Assembly: GCF_003634095.1 (NCBI RefSeq)
Contig: NZ_RBIR01000003.1
Span: 496,001-560,000 of the forward strand
Reading direction: 5' to 3'
Length of the DNA stretch: 64,000 bases
Origin: Arthrobacter oryzae
Lineage (GTDB): Bacteria > Actinomycetota > Actinomycetes > Actinomycetales > Micrococcaceae
Both the position numbers and the translations under genes were made by a program. Positions 1 through 8,739 of the stretch are shown here, piece by piece. The notes under the pieces are model-generated. The model did no database searches. It was given only the letters and a program-made list of their open reading frames with translations, and had not been told where the DNA came from. The first letter of the stretch is position 1. Each line of letters begins with the position of its first letter.

Positions 1-101
1 CCGTGCCCGTGTTCCGGCTGAGCATGGAGGCCCTCGTGGCCCTGGTGCCCCTCCTGCAGGCGGCCGCGGCGGAGTTGTCCGCCCGCCTGCCCCAGCAGTG
101 A
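1..101 (+). CDS. C-terminal end of a probable IclR-family regulator (partial)
   Basis: An open frame enters from the left edge and stops at TGA 99-101. The 32 visible residues (VPVFRLSMEALVALVPLLQ, then an Ala-rich helix and AELSARLPQQ) resemble the last helix of IclR-family effector domains. It lies upstream of a shikimate/protocatechuate operon whose promoter region has an IclR-style palindrome, so a regulator of that operon is a sensible inference. The DNA-binding domain lies outside the window, so the family call rests on a short tail. Confidence 0.5.
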   Translation, partial: VPVFRLSMEALVALVPLLQAAAAELSARLPQQ

Positions 102-143
102 CCGTCCGCGGCTGAGGCCACAGGCGCCGATGCCGTAATAATA

Positions 144-160
144 TGTTCGTCATTCGAACA
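144..160. promoter_or_regulatory. IclR-type operator candidate upstream of the shikimate/pca operon
   Basis: TGTTCG-TCATT-CGAACA is a perfect inverted repeat with 6-bp arms and a 5-nt spacer. It lies about 110 bp before the dehydrogenase start at 272, in an AT-richer stretch. IclR-family regulators of aromatic catabolism (PcaR, PcaU, PobR) bind palindromes of this general form. Candidate binders are the partial gene at the left edge and the pcaR-type gene at 10313. No binding can be shown from sequence. Confidence 0.55.
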
Positions 161-271
161 CTAGTGCAACATGTGAACAAAGTCTGTAGTGTAATCCCTA
201 TCACCCGGCCCGCCGCGGACGCTGCAAAGCGTCACCGCCCGCCGAGTGCCGTTGTCAAAGGAGCTAACCGG

Positions 272-1153
272 ATGAGCAATCGAGCAGAGTCCTTCCTCGT
301 GGGCCTCGTGGGAGACGGCGTCATGCCCTCCCTCACGCCCTACATGCACGAACGCGAAGGCGACGTTCAGGGCCTCCGGTACCTCTACCGCCCCATCGAC
401 CTCATGGAACTCGGCCTGCCCGGCCAGGCCGTGGGAGAGCTCCTGGCCGGCGCCCGGAACCTCGGGTTCAACGGACTGAACATCACGCACCCCTGCAAGC
501 AGCTCGTGCTGGACTACCTCGACGAGATCTCGCCCGACGCCCGGCGCCTCGGCGCCGTCAACACCGTGGTCATCCGCGACGGCCGCTTCATTGGCCACAA
601 CACCGACTTTTCCGGGTTCGCGGCCGCGCTGGCCTCCGGGCTCCCCGGCGCCACCTTGGACCGCGTGGTGCAGCTGGGGGCCGGCGGCGCCGGATCCGCC
701 GTCGCCTACGCGTTGCTCACGGCGGGAGTCCGGGAGCTTGACCTCGTGGACACCGATGTGGCGCGCGGCGCCGCCCGCGCGGCCGAACTCGCCGGGTTTT
801 TCCCGGGTCGGACCGTCACCGCGCGGACGACGGCAGAGCTGCCGCAACTCATGCCGCTGGCCGACGGACTCGTGCATTGCACCCCGGTGGGCATGGCGGC
901 CCATCCGGGCGTGCCGCTGGACATGTCCCTCGTGGAGTCCCGGCACTGGGTGGCCGACATCGTGTACCGGCCCATCGAAACCGAACTCGTCCGGGCCGCC
1001 CGGGCCAAGGGCTGCGAGGTTCTCGACGGCGGCCGGATGGCCGTGGGCCAGGCGGCGGACTCCTTCCGGATCTTCACCGGGCGCGAGCCGGACGCCGACC
1101 GCATGCGGTCCCACTTCCTGGACCTCGTGGCCGCAGAAGAAGTGGCCGCCTGA
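272..1153 (+). CDS. qsuD: Quinate/shikimate dehydrogenase, NAD-type
   Basis: A 293-residue AroE-fold enzyme predicted to oxidise shikimate (and possibly quinate) at C3 in the cytoplasm. I chose ATG 272 because AAAGGAG lies 6 nt upstream; the frame is open back to 143 but without a ribosome site. Substrate residues are visible as SLTPYMHE (20-27), Lys76 in ITHPCKQ and Asp112 in NTDFSG. ITHP-K is the form seen in catabolic quinate/shikimate dehydrogenases, whereas biosynthetic AroE has a T-x-P-H-K type motif. The Rossmann loop GAGGAG (136-141) is followed by VDTD (159-162), an acidic residue where NADP enzymes carry NRT, which suggests NAD. Its stop overlaps the next start (TGATG). It is the first gene of the qsu-pca operon. 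Confidence 0.85.
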   Translation: MSNRAESFLVGLVGDGVMPSLTPYMHEREGDVQGLRYLYRPIDLMELGLPGQAVGELLAGARNLGFNGLNITHPCKQLVLDYLDEISPDARRLGAVNTVVIRDGRFIGHNTDFSGFAAALASGLPGATLDRVVQLGAGGAGSAVAYALLTAGVRELDLVDTDVARGAARAAELAGFFPGRTVTARTTAELPQLMPLADGLVHCTPVGMAAHPGVPLDMSLVESRHWVADIVYRPIETELVRAARAKGCEVLDGGRMAVGQAADSFRIFTGREPDADRMRSHFLDLVAAEEVAA

Positions 1154-3168
1154 TGCGCACCGGGATCGCCACCGTCTGCCTGTCCGGAACCTTGCGGGAA
1201 AAGATGCAGGCTTGCGCCGTTGCCGGGTTCGACGGGATCGAAATTTTCGAACAGGATCTGGTCACGTCCCCGCTGAGCCCGGAAGACGTCCGCAAGCTGG
1301 CCGCCGATCTCGGCCTGACCTTGGACCTTTACCAGCCGTTCCGCGACTTCGACAGCGTTCCCGAGGACTTGCTCGCCGCCAACCTGCGCCGCGCGGACGC
1401 CAAGTTCCGGCTCATGTCCCGCCTGGGCATGGACACCATGCTGCTGTGCTCCAACGTCGGCACCGCCACGATTGACGATGACGAGCTCCGGACCGCCCAG
1501 CTCGCCCGGCTCGCGGACCTCGCGGGGGAGCACGGCGTCAGGGTCGCCTACGAGGCCCTGGCCTGGGGGAAGTATGTCAACGACTACGAGCACGCCCACC
1601 GGCTGGTGGACCTGGTGGACCACCCCAACCTGGGCACCTGCCTGGACTCCTTCCACATCCTCTCCCGCGACTGGGACACCGCCCCGATCGGGGGTTTCAA
1701 CGCGGACAAGATCTTCTTCGTCCAGGTGGCCGACGCCCCCAAACTGTCCATGGACGTGCTGTCCTGGAGCAGGCACTACCGGGTGTTCCCGGGTGAGGGC
1801 CAGTTCGACCTCGCCAAGTTCATGGGCCACGTGGTCCGCGCCGGCTACAGCGGCCCGGTGTCCCTTGAGGTCTTCAACGACGTCTTCCGCCAGGCCGACG
1901 TCGACCGCACGGCCGTCGATGCCATGCGGTCGTTGATCTGGCTCGAGGAGCAGAGCGCCCGGTGGCTCGAGGCCAACCCGGCCCCCGCCGCGGCCGGTGC
2001 GACGGGCGGCGTGGCCCCCGCAGGTGCCCGGCGCCGGTACCCGATGGAGCTCGCCACGCTGCCCCGGGTGGCCGAGCCCGCCGGATTCAACTTCGCCGAG
2101 GTCCGGGCCGGGGACACCGCCGGCCTGGAAACCCTGCTCGGCCAGCTGGGGTTTGCGTTCGACGGGCGGCACCGGACCAAGAACGTGCAATTGTGGACTA
2201 TGGGCCATGCCCGTCTGATCATCAATGAAGAGCCGGCCGCGTCCGGCGGTGTCTCCGGTGGCGCCGCGGCCGGCGCCCCGGGCCAGCGGACGGCCGCCGA
2301 CGCTCCCATTTCCGCAGCAATTTCGGCCGTGGGGTTCGACGTCGACTCTCCAGTCGTCGCCGCGGCACGCGCCCAGCAGCTCAAGGCACCCGCCGTGCCG
2401 CGCAAGAGCCAGGCCAACGAGGAAGTCTTCCAGGGCTTCGCGGCGCCAGACTCGACCGAGATCTTCCTGTGCCAGGGCACTCCGGACGGCATTCCAGCCT
2501 GGGTCGGTGAATTCGGGGAACCCGGGGTGTCCGCACAGGCATTGCCGCGGGACGCGTCAGGGGCCGGCGCGGTGATCGACCACGTGAACCTCGCCCAGCC
2601 GTGGCAGCACTTTGATGAGGCCGTCCTGTTCTACACGAGCGCCCTCGCGCTGGAACCTCAGCCGTACGCCGAGGTGGCCAGCCCCAGCGGACTGGTCCGG
2701 TCCCAGGTGATGCTGACACAGGACCGGGGCGTCCGGCTGGTGCTGAACCTGGCGCCGCTGCTGCAGCAGGAAGCCGCCGGAACGTCCGGGGCCGGCGGGT
2801 CCGGGACAGGGCACCGCCGCACCTACCAGGAACACGTGGCGTTCGCGGTGGATGACCTCGTGGCCACGGCCCGGGCGGCGCGGGACCGCGGCCTGGACTT
2901 CCTGCAGATCCCGGCGAACTACTACGAGGACCTCGATGCCCGGTTCGCGCTGGACCCCCAATTCCTGGCCACGCTCCGCGAGCTCAACCTGCTCTATGAC
3001 CGTGACGCCGACGGCGAATTCCTGCATTTCTACACGGCGACGGTCGGCAGCGTGTTCTTCGAAATGGTGGAGCGCCGGGGAGCCTACGACGGCTACGGAG
3101 CGCCCAACGCCCCGGTACGGCACGCCGTCCAGTACGACCACCTGCACCAGCTAACCCGCAGTTCCTGA
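1153..3168 (+). CDS. qsuB: 3-dehydroshikimate dehydratase fused to an HPPD-like VOC domain
   Basis: A 671-residue two-domain protein. Residues about 1-275 form an AsbF/QuiC-type TIM barrel that dehydrates 3-dehydroshikimate to protocatechuate. Likely metal ligands are Glu near 134 (VAYEALAWG), Asp/His near 166-168 (LDSFHIL), Gln near 190 and Glu near 239 (SLEVFND). After a Pro/Ala linker, residues about 300-665 resemble 4-hydroxyphenylpyruvate dioxygenase, with a plausible His-His-Glu triad (VIDHVNL, YQEHVAF, FFEMVER). This fusion is known in QsuB of corynebacteria and QuiC1 of pseudomonads; the role of the C-terminal half is uncertain. Start ATG overlaps the upstream stop by 1 nt, and the product feeds pcaHG directly downstream. 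Confidence 0.88.
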   Translation: MRTGIATVCLSGTLREKMQACAVAGFDGIEIFEQDLVTSPLSPEDVRKLAADLGLTLDLYQPFRDFDSVPEDLLAANLRRADAKFRLMSRLGMDTMLLCSNVGTATIDDDELRTAQLARLADLAGEHGVRVAYEALAWGKYVNDYEHAHRLVDLVDHPNLGTCLDSFHILSRDWDTAPIGGFNADKIFFVQVADAPKLSMDVLSWSRHYRVFPGEGQFDLAKFMGHVVRAGYSGPVSLEVFNDVFRQADVDRTAVDAMRSLIWLEEQSARWLEANPAPAAAGATGGVAPAGARRRYPMELATLPRVAEPAGFNFAEVRAGDTAGLETLLGQLGFAFDGRHRTKNVQLWTMGHARLIINEEPAASGGVSGGAAAGAPGQRTAADAPISAAISAVGFDVDSPVVAAARAQQLKAPAVPRKSQANEEVFQGFAAPDSTEIFLCQGTPDGIPAWVGEFGEPGVSAQALPRDASGAGAVIDHVNLAQPWQHFDEAVLFYTSALALEPQPYAEVASPSGLVRSQVMLTQDRGVRLVLNLAPLLQQEAAGTSGAGGSGTGHRRTYQEHVAFAVDDLVATARAARDRGLDFLQIPANYYEDLDARFALDPQFLATLRELNLLYDRDADGEFLHFYTATVGSVFFEMVERRGAYDGYGAPNAPVRHAVQYDHLHQLTRSS

Positions 3169-3210
3169 TCCCCGCCCGAACAACAATCACACCAACGAAA
3201 GGAGGCTGCT

Positions 3211-4107
3211 GTGCCTGAAGAAATCAATCTGGAGATCTACAACGCGGATCCGCTGACCGAGGACGTGTCCGACGAAGCCACGGAGGCCGCACCGAAAACG
3301 TACGCGCCGCTCGATGCCGCCGCAGAGTCCCAGGCGGACCTCAGCGCGGAGATGAAGGCGATCGGCGAGGCCTACGCGCAGGCGCTCAAGAACGGCGCCC
3401 CGGCCGAAACCCAGCCGCGTCTTGACTACGCTCCGTACCGCAGCAGCGTCCTGCGCCACCCCACCAAGGACCTGCACCACGCGGACCCGGAAACCATCGA
3501 GCTCTACTCCCCGGCGTTCGGGCACATGGACGTGCACGCGCTGGAAGCGGACCTGACCATCCAGCACAACGGCGAACCGCTCGGCGAACGCATCGTCGTC
3601 TCCGGCCGCGTGCTCGACGGTGACGGCCGTCCCGTGGCCGGCCAGCTTGTGGAAATCTGGCAGGCGAACTCCGCCGGCCGCTACATCCACAAGCGGGACC
3701 AGCATCCGGCACCGCTGGACCCCAACTTCACCGGCGTCGGCCGCTGCATCACGGGTGCCGACGGCTCCTACAGCTTCACCACCATCAAACCCGGCGCCTA
3801 CCCGTGGAAGAACCACCTCAACGCCTGGCGGCCCGCCCACATCCACTTCTCCCTGTTCGGGCAGGAGTTCACCCAGCGGATCATCACCCAGATGTACTTC
3901 CCCGGTGACCAGCTCTTCCCGCTGGACCCGATCTATCAGTCGATCGTGGACCAGGACGCCCGCGACCGGCTCGTGGCCACCTACAACCACGAGCAGACCA
4001 AGCCTGAATGGGCTCTGGCGTACAACTGGGACATTGTCCTGACCGGGTCCAAGCGCACCTGGACCGAAAACGAAGCCCTGGGAGCAGAAGGAGATGACCA
4101 TGAGTAA
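3211..4107 (+). CDS. pcaH: Protocatechuate 3,4-dioxygenase beta subunit
   Basis: A 298-residue intradiol dioxygenase subunit that carries the catalytic iron and opens protocatechuate to 3-carboxy-cis,cis-muconate with PcaG. Iron ligands are visible: Tyr in SAGRYIHKRDQH, Tyr in GAYPWKNH and two His in RPAHIHFSLFG. GTG 3211 follows AAAGGAGG at good spacing. About 60 N-terminal residues, acidic and Ala-rich, precede the usual start region of the family, so the protein is longer than many PcaH. The 42-nt gap to the upstream gene is the largest in this part of the operon. The stop overlaps pcaG. Confidence 0.95.
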   Translation: MPEEINLEIYNADPLTEDVSDEATEAAPKTYAPLDAAAESQADLSAEMKAIGEAYAQALKNGAPAETQPRLDYAPYRSSVLRHPTKDLHHADPETIELYSPAFGHMDVHALEADLTIQHNGEPLGERIVVSGRVLDGDGRPVAGQLVEIWQANSAGRYIHKRDQHPAPLDPNFTGVGRCITGADGSYSFTTIKPGAYPWKNHLNAWRPAHIHFSLFGQEFTQRIITQMYFPGDQLFPLDPIYQSIVDQDARDRLVATYNHEQTKPEWALAYNWDIVLTGSKRTWTENEALGAEGDDHE

Positions 4108-4675
4108 ACTCACCCCGACACCGGGCCAGACCGTGGGCCCGTTCTACGGCTACGCGCTGCCCTACGCCAAGGACCGCGAGCTCCTGGCCCCCGGCTCCCC
4201 GGGTTCCATCCGGCTCCAGGGCACTGTCTATGACGGCGCCGGCCACCCGATCCCGGACGCGATCCTGGAGATCTGGCAGGCAGACGCGGACGGCAAGGTG
4301 CCGCACCGCACGGGCTCCCTGGTTCGAGACGGCTACACCTTTACCGGCTTCGGCCGGAGCGCCGTGGGCAACACCGGCGACTTCACCTTCACCACGGTCA
4401 ACCCGGGCCCCACCGAGGAGGGCGCGGCGCCGTTTATTGCCGTCGCCGTCTTTGCCCGGGGCTTGATGAACCGCCTGTTCACCCGGGTCTACCTGCCGGA
4501 GGACGAGGAGGCCCTGGCCAAGGATCCGCTCCTGTCCGCCCTGGCGCCGGACCGGCGCCGGACCCTCATAGCGCGCCGGGATGCCGACGGCGGATTGACC
4601 TGGGACATCCGTCTTCAGGGCGACGGCGAGACCGTGTTCCTGGACTTTAGCGACGCAGAGGGTGCCTCGAAGTGA
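4100..4675 (+). CDS. pcaG: Protocatechuate 3,4-dioxygenase alpha subunit
   Basis: A 191-residue subunit of the protocatechuate dioxygenase heteromer. It starts SKLTPTPGQTVGPFYGYALP, the typical opening of PcaG, and has the shared EIWQADADG core but lacks the full iron-ligand set of PcaH, as expected for the non-catalytic alpha chain. I prefer ATG 4100 over ATG 4094 because GAAGGAG ends only about 1 nt before 4094 and sits at normal spacing from 4100. It overlaps the end of pcaH by 8 nt, which implies translational coupling and equal subunit supply. Confidence 0.93.
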   Translation: MSKLTPTPGQTVGPFYGYALPYAKDRELLAPGSPGSIRLQGTVYDGAGHPIPDAILEIWQADADGKVPHRTGSLVRDGYTFTGFGRSAVGNTGDFTFTTVNPGPTEEGAAPFIAVAVFARGLMNRLFTRVYLPEDEEALAKDPLLSALAPDRRRTLIARRDADGGLTWDIRLQGDGETVFLDFSDAEGASK

Positions 4676-6222
4676 CCTTCTTCGAAACCGACGGCGATTT
4701 TGGCCTGCTGAGTCCCGTGGCGGCGTCGCCGATTGTGGCGGCGCTGACCGGGGACCGTGCCGTGCTCGCCGCCGTCTTGAAGGTCGAGGCGGCCTGGGCG
4801 GCGGTCCTGGACGAGACGGGCCTCGCCCCGGCCGGGTCCGCCGCGGTGGTGGCCGCCGCCGCGGACGTGCAGCGCTACGACGTCGCGGGCATCGCAGTCC
4901 GGGCGCAGGGCGGCGGCAACCCCGTTATCCCGCTGCTCGCCGACCTCCGCGAACAGGTCAGGAGCCTCGATAGTGCCGGCCTGGGCGCCGTCCAGGCGGT
5001 CCACACCTCGCTGACCAGCCAGGACGTACTCGACTCGGCCCTCATGTTGCTGGCCGCCGGGGCCGTCCGCGAGGTGCTCGCCGAGGTCAAGGCGGCCACG
5101 TCCGCCCTCGCCGCCCTTGCCGACGCCCATGCAGACACCCTTTGCGTCGGCCGGAGCCTGACCCAGCACTCGCTGCCCTACAGCTTCGGTCTGCGGGCCG
5201 CGCAGTGGTTCGCCGGGCTGGCCGCCGCCGCACGCCGGCTCGAGACCCTCGAGCTGCCGGTGCAGACCGGCGGCGCCGCCGGGACCCTTGCCGCCGGCAC
5301 CGTGCTGACGTCCGGAGCCGGGCGGGACGCCGGGGCTGGAGCCGCCGCCGTGCCGCCCACCCCGTTCGACCTCGCGGACCGGCTCGCCGCCCGGCTGGGC
5401 CTGGCCACCGTTCCCGCCCCGTGGCACACCAACCGCCTGGCCGTGACCTCACTCGGCGATGCCCTGGCCGCCGTGACGGACGCGGCCGGGAAGCTGGCCG
5501 CCGACGTCCTGTTCCTGAGCCGGCCGGAAGTGGCTGAGCTCGCGGAACCCCGCGCGGCGGGACGCGGCGTGTCCTCGGCCATGCCGCAGAAGCAGAACCC
5601 GATGCTGTCCGTGCTGATCCGCAGCGCCGCCTTGCAGTCCCCGGCCCTGGCCGCACAGCTGCACCTCGCGGCGGCTAATTTCAACGACGAACGCCCCGAC
5701 GGCGCCTGGCACAGCGAATGGGCCGCCCTGCGCCAGTTGCTCCGCCTGGCCCTGGGCGCCGCGGGTCTGCTGCGCGAACTCACCGAAGGGCTGCAGGTCT
5801 TCCCCGCGGCGATGCGCCGCAACCTCGGCCTCGCCGGACCGCTGCTGCTCTCCGAAGCTGTCAGCGCTGCCGTCGCGCCGCTTCTGGACGGCCCTCCGCC
5901 TTTGGACGTGCACGGCGCCGACGCGCGATCGGGCCGGACCGGCAAGCAACGCCTGCAGGACGTCGTGGACAAAACGCTCCAGGCCCCGGCCGCGGAGCAG
6001 GCGGGCACCTACCGGACACTGCTCCGCGCGGCAGTCCCCGCAGAGCTGCTGACGGACGCCCGGCTTGCGGAGCTCCTGGACCCTGCCAACTACCTCGGCC
6101 AGGCCGCCGTGATCTCCCGTCGCATCCTGGCGGCGTATCCGGAATACGCCGCAGGCTCGGCCTCACCGGGATACGACCGCTCCACCGCCCACCAACTCCA
6201 GAACGGAGCCCCCCGTGGCTAG
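4672..6222 (+). CDS. pcaB: 3-carboxy-cis,cis-muconate cycloisomerase
   Basis: A 516-residue fumarase/aspartase superfamily enzyme that lactonises 3-carboxymuconate to 4-carboxymuconolactone. The superfamily signature is clear near residue 297 (GRGVSSAMPQKQNPM). It starts at GTG 4672, sharing GTGA with the pcaG stop. It is longer than the roughly 450-residue bacterial PcaB norm, with the extra length in an Ala-rich middle loop and the C-terminus. A fusion with PcaD, seen in some relatives, is not the case here because pcaD is a separate overlapping frame. Confidence 0.93.
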   Translation: MTFFETDGDFGLLSPVAASPIVAALTGDRAVLAAVLKVEAAWAAVLDETGLAPAGSAAVVAAAADVQRYDVAGIAVRAQGGGNPVIPLLADLREQVRSLDSAGLGAVQAVHTSLTSQDVLDSALMLLAAGAVREVLAEVKAATSALAALADAHADTLCVGRSLTQHSLPYSFGLRAAQWFAGLAAAARRLETLELPVQTGGAAGTLAAGTVLTSGAGRDAGAGAAAVPPTPFDLADRLAARLGLATVPAPWHTNRLAVTSLGDALAAVTDAAGKLAADVLFLSRPEVAELAEPRAAGRGVSSAMPQKQNPMLSVLIRSAALQSPALAAQLHLAAANFNDERPDGAWHSEWAALRQLLRLALGAAGLLRELTEGLQVFPAAMRRNLGLAGPLLLSEAVSAAVAPLLDGPPPLDVHGADARSGRTGKQRLQDVVDKTLQAPAAEQAGTYRTLLRAAVPAELLTDARLAELLDPANYLGQAAVISRRILAAYPEYAAGSASPGYDRSTAHQLQNGAPRG

Positions 6223-7033
6223 ACCCACTGTCAAAGCAGTCCTGCTCTCGCCCCAGCGCCCGCTCGGCGACAAGCCCCTCCTCGTCGTCGGGCCCTCGCT
6301 CGGGACGTCCTCGCTGCTCTGGAGCCAGGCCGGCACCATCCTTGGAGCCGACGCCGACGTCGTCGCCTGGGATCTTCCCGGGCACGGCGTCTCGCCCGCG
6401 GCGCAGGAGACCTTCACCGTCGCCGAACTGGCCGACGCCGTGATCGGCCTGGTCGATTCGATCGCCCCCGGCGCGCGCTTCCACTACGCCGGGGTGTCCC
6501 TCGGCGGGGCGACCGGCCTGCAACTGGGCATCAAGCACGGCGACCGGCTTAAGAGCCTCTCCGTGCAGTGCTCGGGCGCGAAAATCGGCACGCCCGGGGA
6601 CTGGCTCGAACGCGCCGAAACCGTGCGCACGCAGGGTACCCCGGTAATGATCCAGGGCTCGGCGGAGCGCTGGTTCGCCCCGGGGTTCATGGAGCGTCAG
6701 CCCGAGCTCAGCGGCCGGCTCCTGCACACCCTCCGGGACGCCGACCGCTTCAGCTACGCCTTCTGCTGCGAGGCCCTGGCCGGCTTCGACGTGCGGGACC
6801 AGCTGGGCACCATCCGCGTCCCCACCCAGGTCATCGCCGGGGCCCTGGACTCTGTTGCCCCGCCGTCGATGGCCGAGGAAGTGGCCGCGGGCATCACGGC
6901 CGGCGGCGGCACCGCCACGGCCGTCAGCCTGGAGGGCGTGGCACACCTGGCGCCGTTCGAAGCGCCGGGCCACGTCGCCGAGCTGCTCAAGAGCCTCATC
7001 ACCTGGACCGAGACGCAGGGAGCGCGCGAATGA
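6215..7033 (+). CDS. pcaD: 3-oxoadipate enol-lactonase
   Basis: A 272-residue alpha/beta hydrolase that opens 3-oxoadipate enol-lactone to 3-oxoadipate. The nucleophile elbow is GVSLGG near residue 94, with likely acid Asp in AGALDSVAPP near 211 and His in GVAHLAPFE near 241. GTG 6215 lies inside the last codons of pcaB, giving an 8-nt overlap. In many actinobacteria PcaD and PcaC are fused as PcaL; here they are two genes joined by an ATGA overlap. Confidence 0.93.
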   Translation: MARPTVKAVLLSPQRPLGDKPLLVVGPSLGTSSLLWSQAGTILGADADVVAWDLPGHGVSPAAQETFTVAELADAVIGLVDSIAPGARFHYAGVSLGGATGLQLGIKHGDRLKSLSVQCSGAKIGTPGDWLERAETVRTQGTPVMIQGSAERWFAPGFMERQPELSGRLLHTLRDADRFSYAFCCEALAGFDVRDQLGTIRVPTQVIAGALDSVAPPSMAEEVAAGITAGGGTATAVSLEGVAHLAPFEAPGHVAELLKSLITWTETQGARE

Positions 7034-7530
7034 CCGGCGCCGAACTGACCGGGCCCGAACGCAATGGTGTAGTCCAGCCCGGCGCGACAAGCCAGGAGAT
7101 CTACGACGGCGGCATGAAAGTCCGCCGCGAGGTCCTCGGCGCCGCGCACGTGGACCGCGCCAACGCGAACAAGGATTCCTTCACCGAGGACTTCCAGGAC
7201 ATGATCACCCGGATCGCCTGGGGCGGCATCTGGACCCGGCCCGGGATCAGCCGCCAGATGCGCTCAGCCGTCACCATTACCGCCATGGTGGCTCACGGGC
7301 ACTGGGAAGAACTGGCCATGCACATCCGCGCAGCCATCACCAACGGCCTGAGCCGGGACGAGATCAAGGAAATCCTGCTCCAGACCGCGATCTACTGCGG
7401 GGTCCCCTCCGCCAACACCGCCTTCAAGACCGCGCAGCAGGTGTTCCATTCAATGGACAGCACAGCGATGGACGAAACAGACATGGACGCCGCAGCAGCG
7501 GATACCACTGAAATGGACAAGAAATCATGA
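7030..7530 (+). CDS. pcaC: 4-carboxymuconolactone decarboxylase
   Basis: A 166-residue decarboxylase of the CMD/AhpD-like fold that converts 4-carboxymuconolactone to the enol-lactone used by PcaD. The typical core is present (FTEDFQDMITRIAWGGIWTR, then ITAMVAHGHWEELAMHIRAA and a late QTAIYCGVPSANTAF). Start ATG 7030 overlaps the pcaD stop as ATGA. The last 25 residues (142-166) are an unusual tail with MD repeated after S, A, D and E and many acidic residues, which is not part of the catalytic fold. Confidence 0.93.
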   Translation: MTGAELTGPERNGVVQPGATSQEIYDGGMKVRREVLGAAHVDRANANKDSFTEDFQDMITRIAWGGIWTRPGISRQMRSAVTITAMVAHGHWEELAMHIRAAITNGLSRDEIKEILLQTAIYCGVPSANTAFKTAQQVFHSMDSTAMDETDMDAAAADTTEMDKKS

Positions 7531-8726
7531 ACCAGGCTTTTGTGTACGACGCCGTGCGGACGCCCTTCGGGAAGTTCGGGTCCGGCCTTGCCGGCGTCCG
7601 ACCGGACGACCTCGCCGCGCACGTGATCCGCGAGGCGGTGAAGCGTGCCCCGGGCCTCGACGTCGAGCGGATCGACGAAGTGGTGTTCGGCAACGCAAAC
7701 GGCGCGGGCGAGGAAAACCGCAACGTCGCCCGGATGGGCACCCTGCTGGCCGGGCTGCCGGTCTCAATCCCGGGCACCACGGTCAACCGGCTGTGCGGAT
7801 CCTCGCTGGACGCGGCGATCATCGCCTCCCGGCAGATCAACACCGGTGACGCCGAGCTCATGCTGATCGGCGGCGTCGAGTCGATGTCCCGCGCTCCTTG
7901 GGTGCTGCCCAAGACCGAGAAGCCCTACCCGGCCGGGGACTTGAACCTGGCCTCCACCACGCTGGGCTGGCGGCTGGTGAACCAGGCCATGCCGGCTGAC
8001 TGGACCGTCTCCCTGGGCGAGGCCACCGAACGGCTGGCCGACAAGTACGGGATCACGCGCGAGGCGCAGGACGAGTTCTCCGCGGCCTCCCACAACCTGG
8101 CCGCCGCGGCGTGGGACGAGGGCTTCTATGACCGCTTGGTCACCCCGGTTCCGGGCACGGACCTGGTCCGCGACGAAGGCATCCGGGCGGGCTCCTCTGC
8201 GGAGAAGCTCGCAGGGCTCAAGACCGTATTCCGGACCGTGAACGGCACCGTCACCGCCGGGAACGCCTCGCCGCTCTCCGACGGCGCCTCTGCGGCGTGG
8301 CTGGGCAGCGAGGCCGCCGCCGGGCTGCTGGGGATGGACCCGCTGGCCCGCATCGCCGGGCGCGGCGCGCACGCGAACGACCCCCAGTATTTCGGCTACG
8401 CCCCGGTGGAGGCCGCGAACAAGGCCCTCGCGAAGGCCGGCATCGGCTGGGACCAGGTGGGCGCCGTCGAACTGAATGAGGCGTTCGCCGCGCAGTCCCT
8501 GGCGTGCATCAACGCCTGGGGCATCGACCCGGAAATCGTAAACCGGCACGGCGGCGCGATCGCCATGGGCCACCCGCTCGGCGCCTCTGGCGGACGCATC
8601 CTCGGCACCCTGGCCAGGTCCCTGCAGGCCTCCGGCCAGCGCTGGGGCGTCGCCGCCATCTGCATCGGCGTCGGCCAGGGCCTCGCCGTCGTCCTCGAAA
8701 ACGTCACCGCCGACGCTTCGGCATAA
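7527..8726 (+). CDS. pcaF: 3-oxoadipyl-CoA thiolase
   Basis: A 399-residue thiolase that cleaves 3-oxoadipyl-CoA to succinyl-CoA and acetyl-CoA, the last pathway step. Acyl-accepting Cys90 lies in NRLCGSSLDA; the His motif is AMGHPLGASGG near 352, and the second Cys is in CIGVGQGLAVV near 382. The CIGVGQG form is typical of PcaF. ATG 7527 overlaps the pcaC stop by 4 nt. Position between pcaC and pcaIJ supports PcaF over a general acetyl-CoA acetyltransferase. Confidence 0.93.
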   Translation: MNQAFVYDAVRTPFGKFGSGLAGVRPDDLAAHVIREAVKRAPGLDVERIDEVVFGNANGAGEENRNVARMGTLLAGLPVSIPGTTVNRLCGSSLDAAIIASRQINTGDAELMLIGGVESMSRAPWVLPKTEKPYPAGDLNLASTTLGWRLVNQAMPADWTVSLGEATERLADKYGITREAQDEFSAASHNLAAAAWDEGFYDRLVTPVPGTDLVRDEGIRAGSSAEKLAGLKTVFRTVNGTVTAGNASPLSDGASAAWLGSEAAAGLLGMDPLARIAGRGAHANDPQYFGYAPVEAANKALAKAGIGWDQVGAVELNEAFAAQSLACINAWGIDPEIVNRHGGAIAMGHPLGASGGRILGTLARSLQASGQRWGVAAICIGVGQGLAVVLENVTADASA

Positions 8727-8739
8727 GGAGAGCGCAGAC

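Noticed and set aside
706-2208. 500-codon minus-strand frame opposite the shikimate genes
   Set aside because: Shadow of the dehydrogenase and dehydratase genes; no ribosome site and no recognisable fold.
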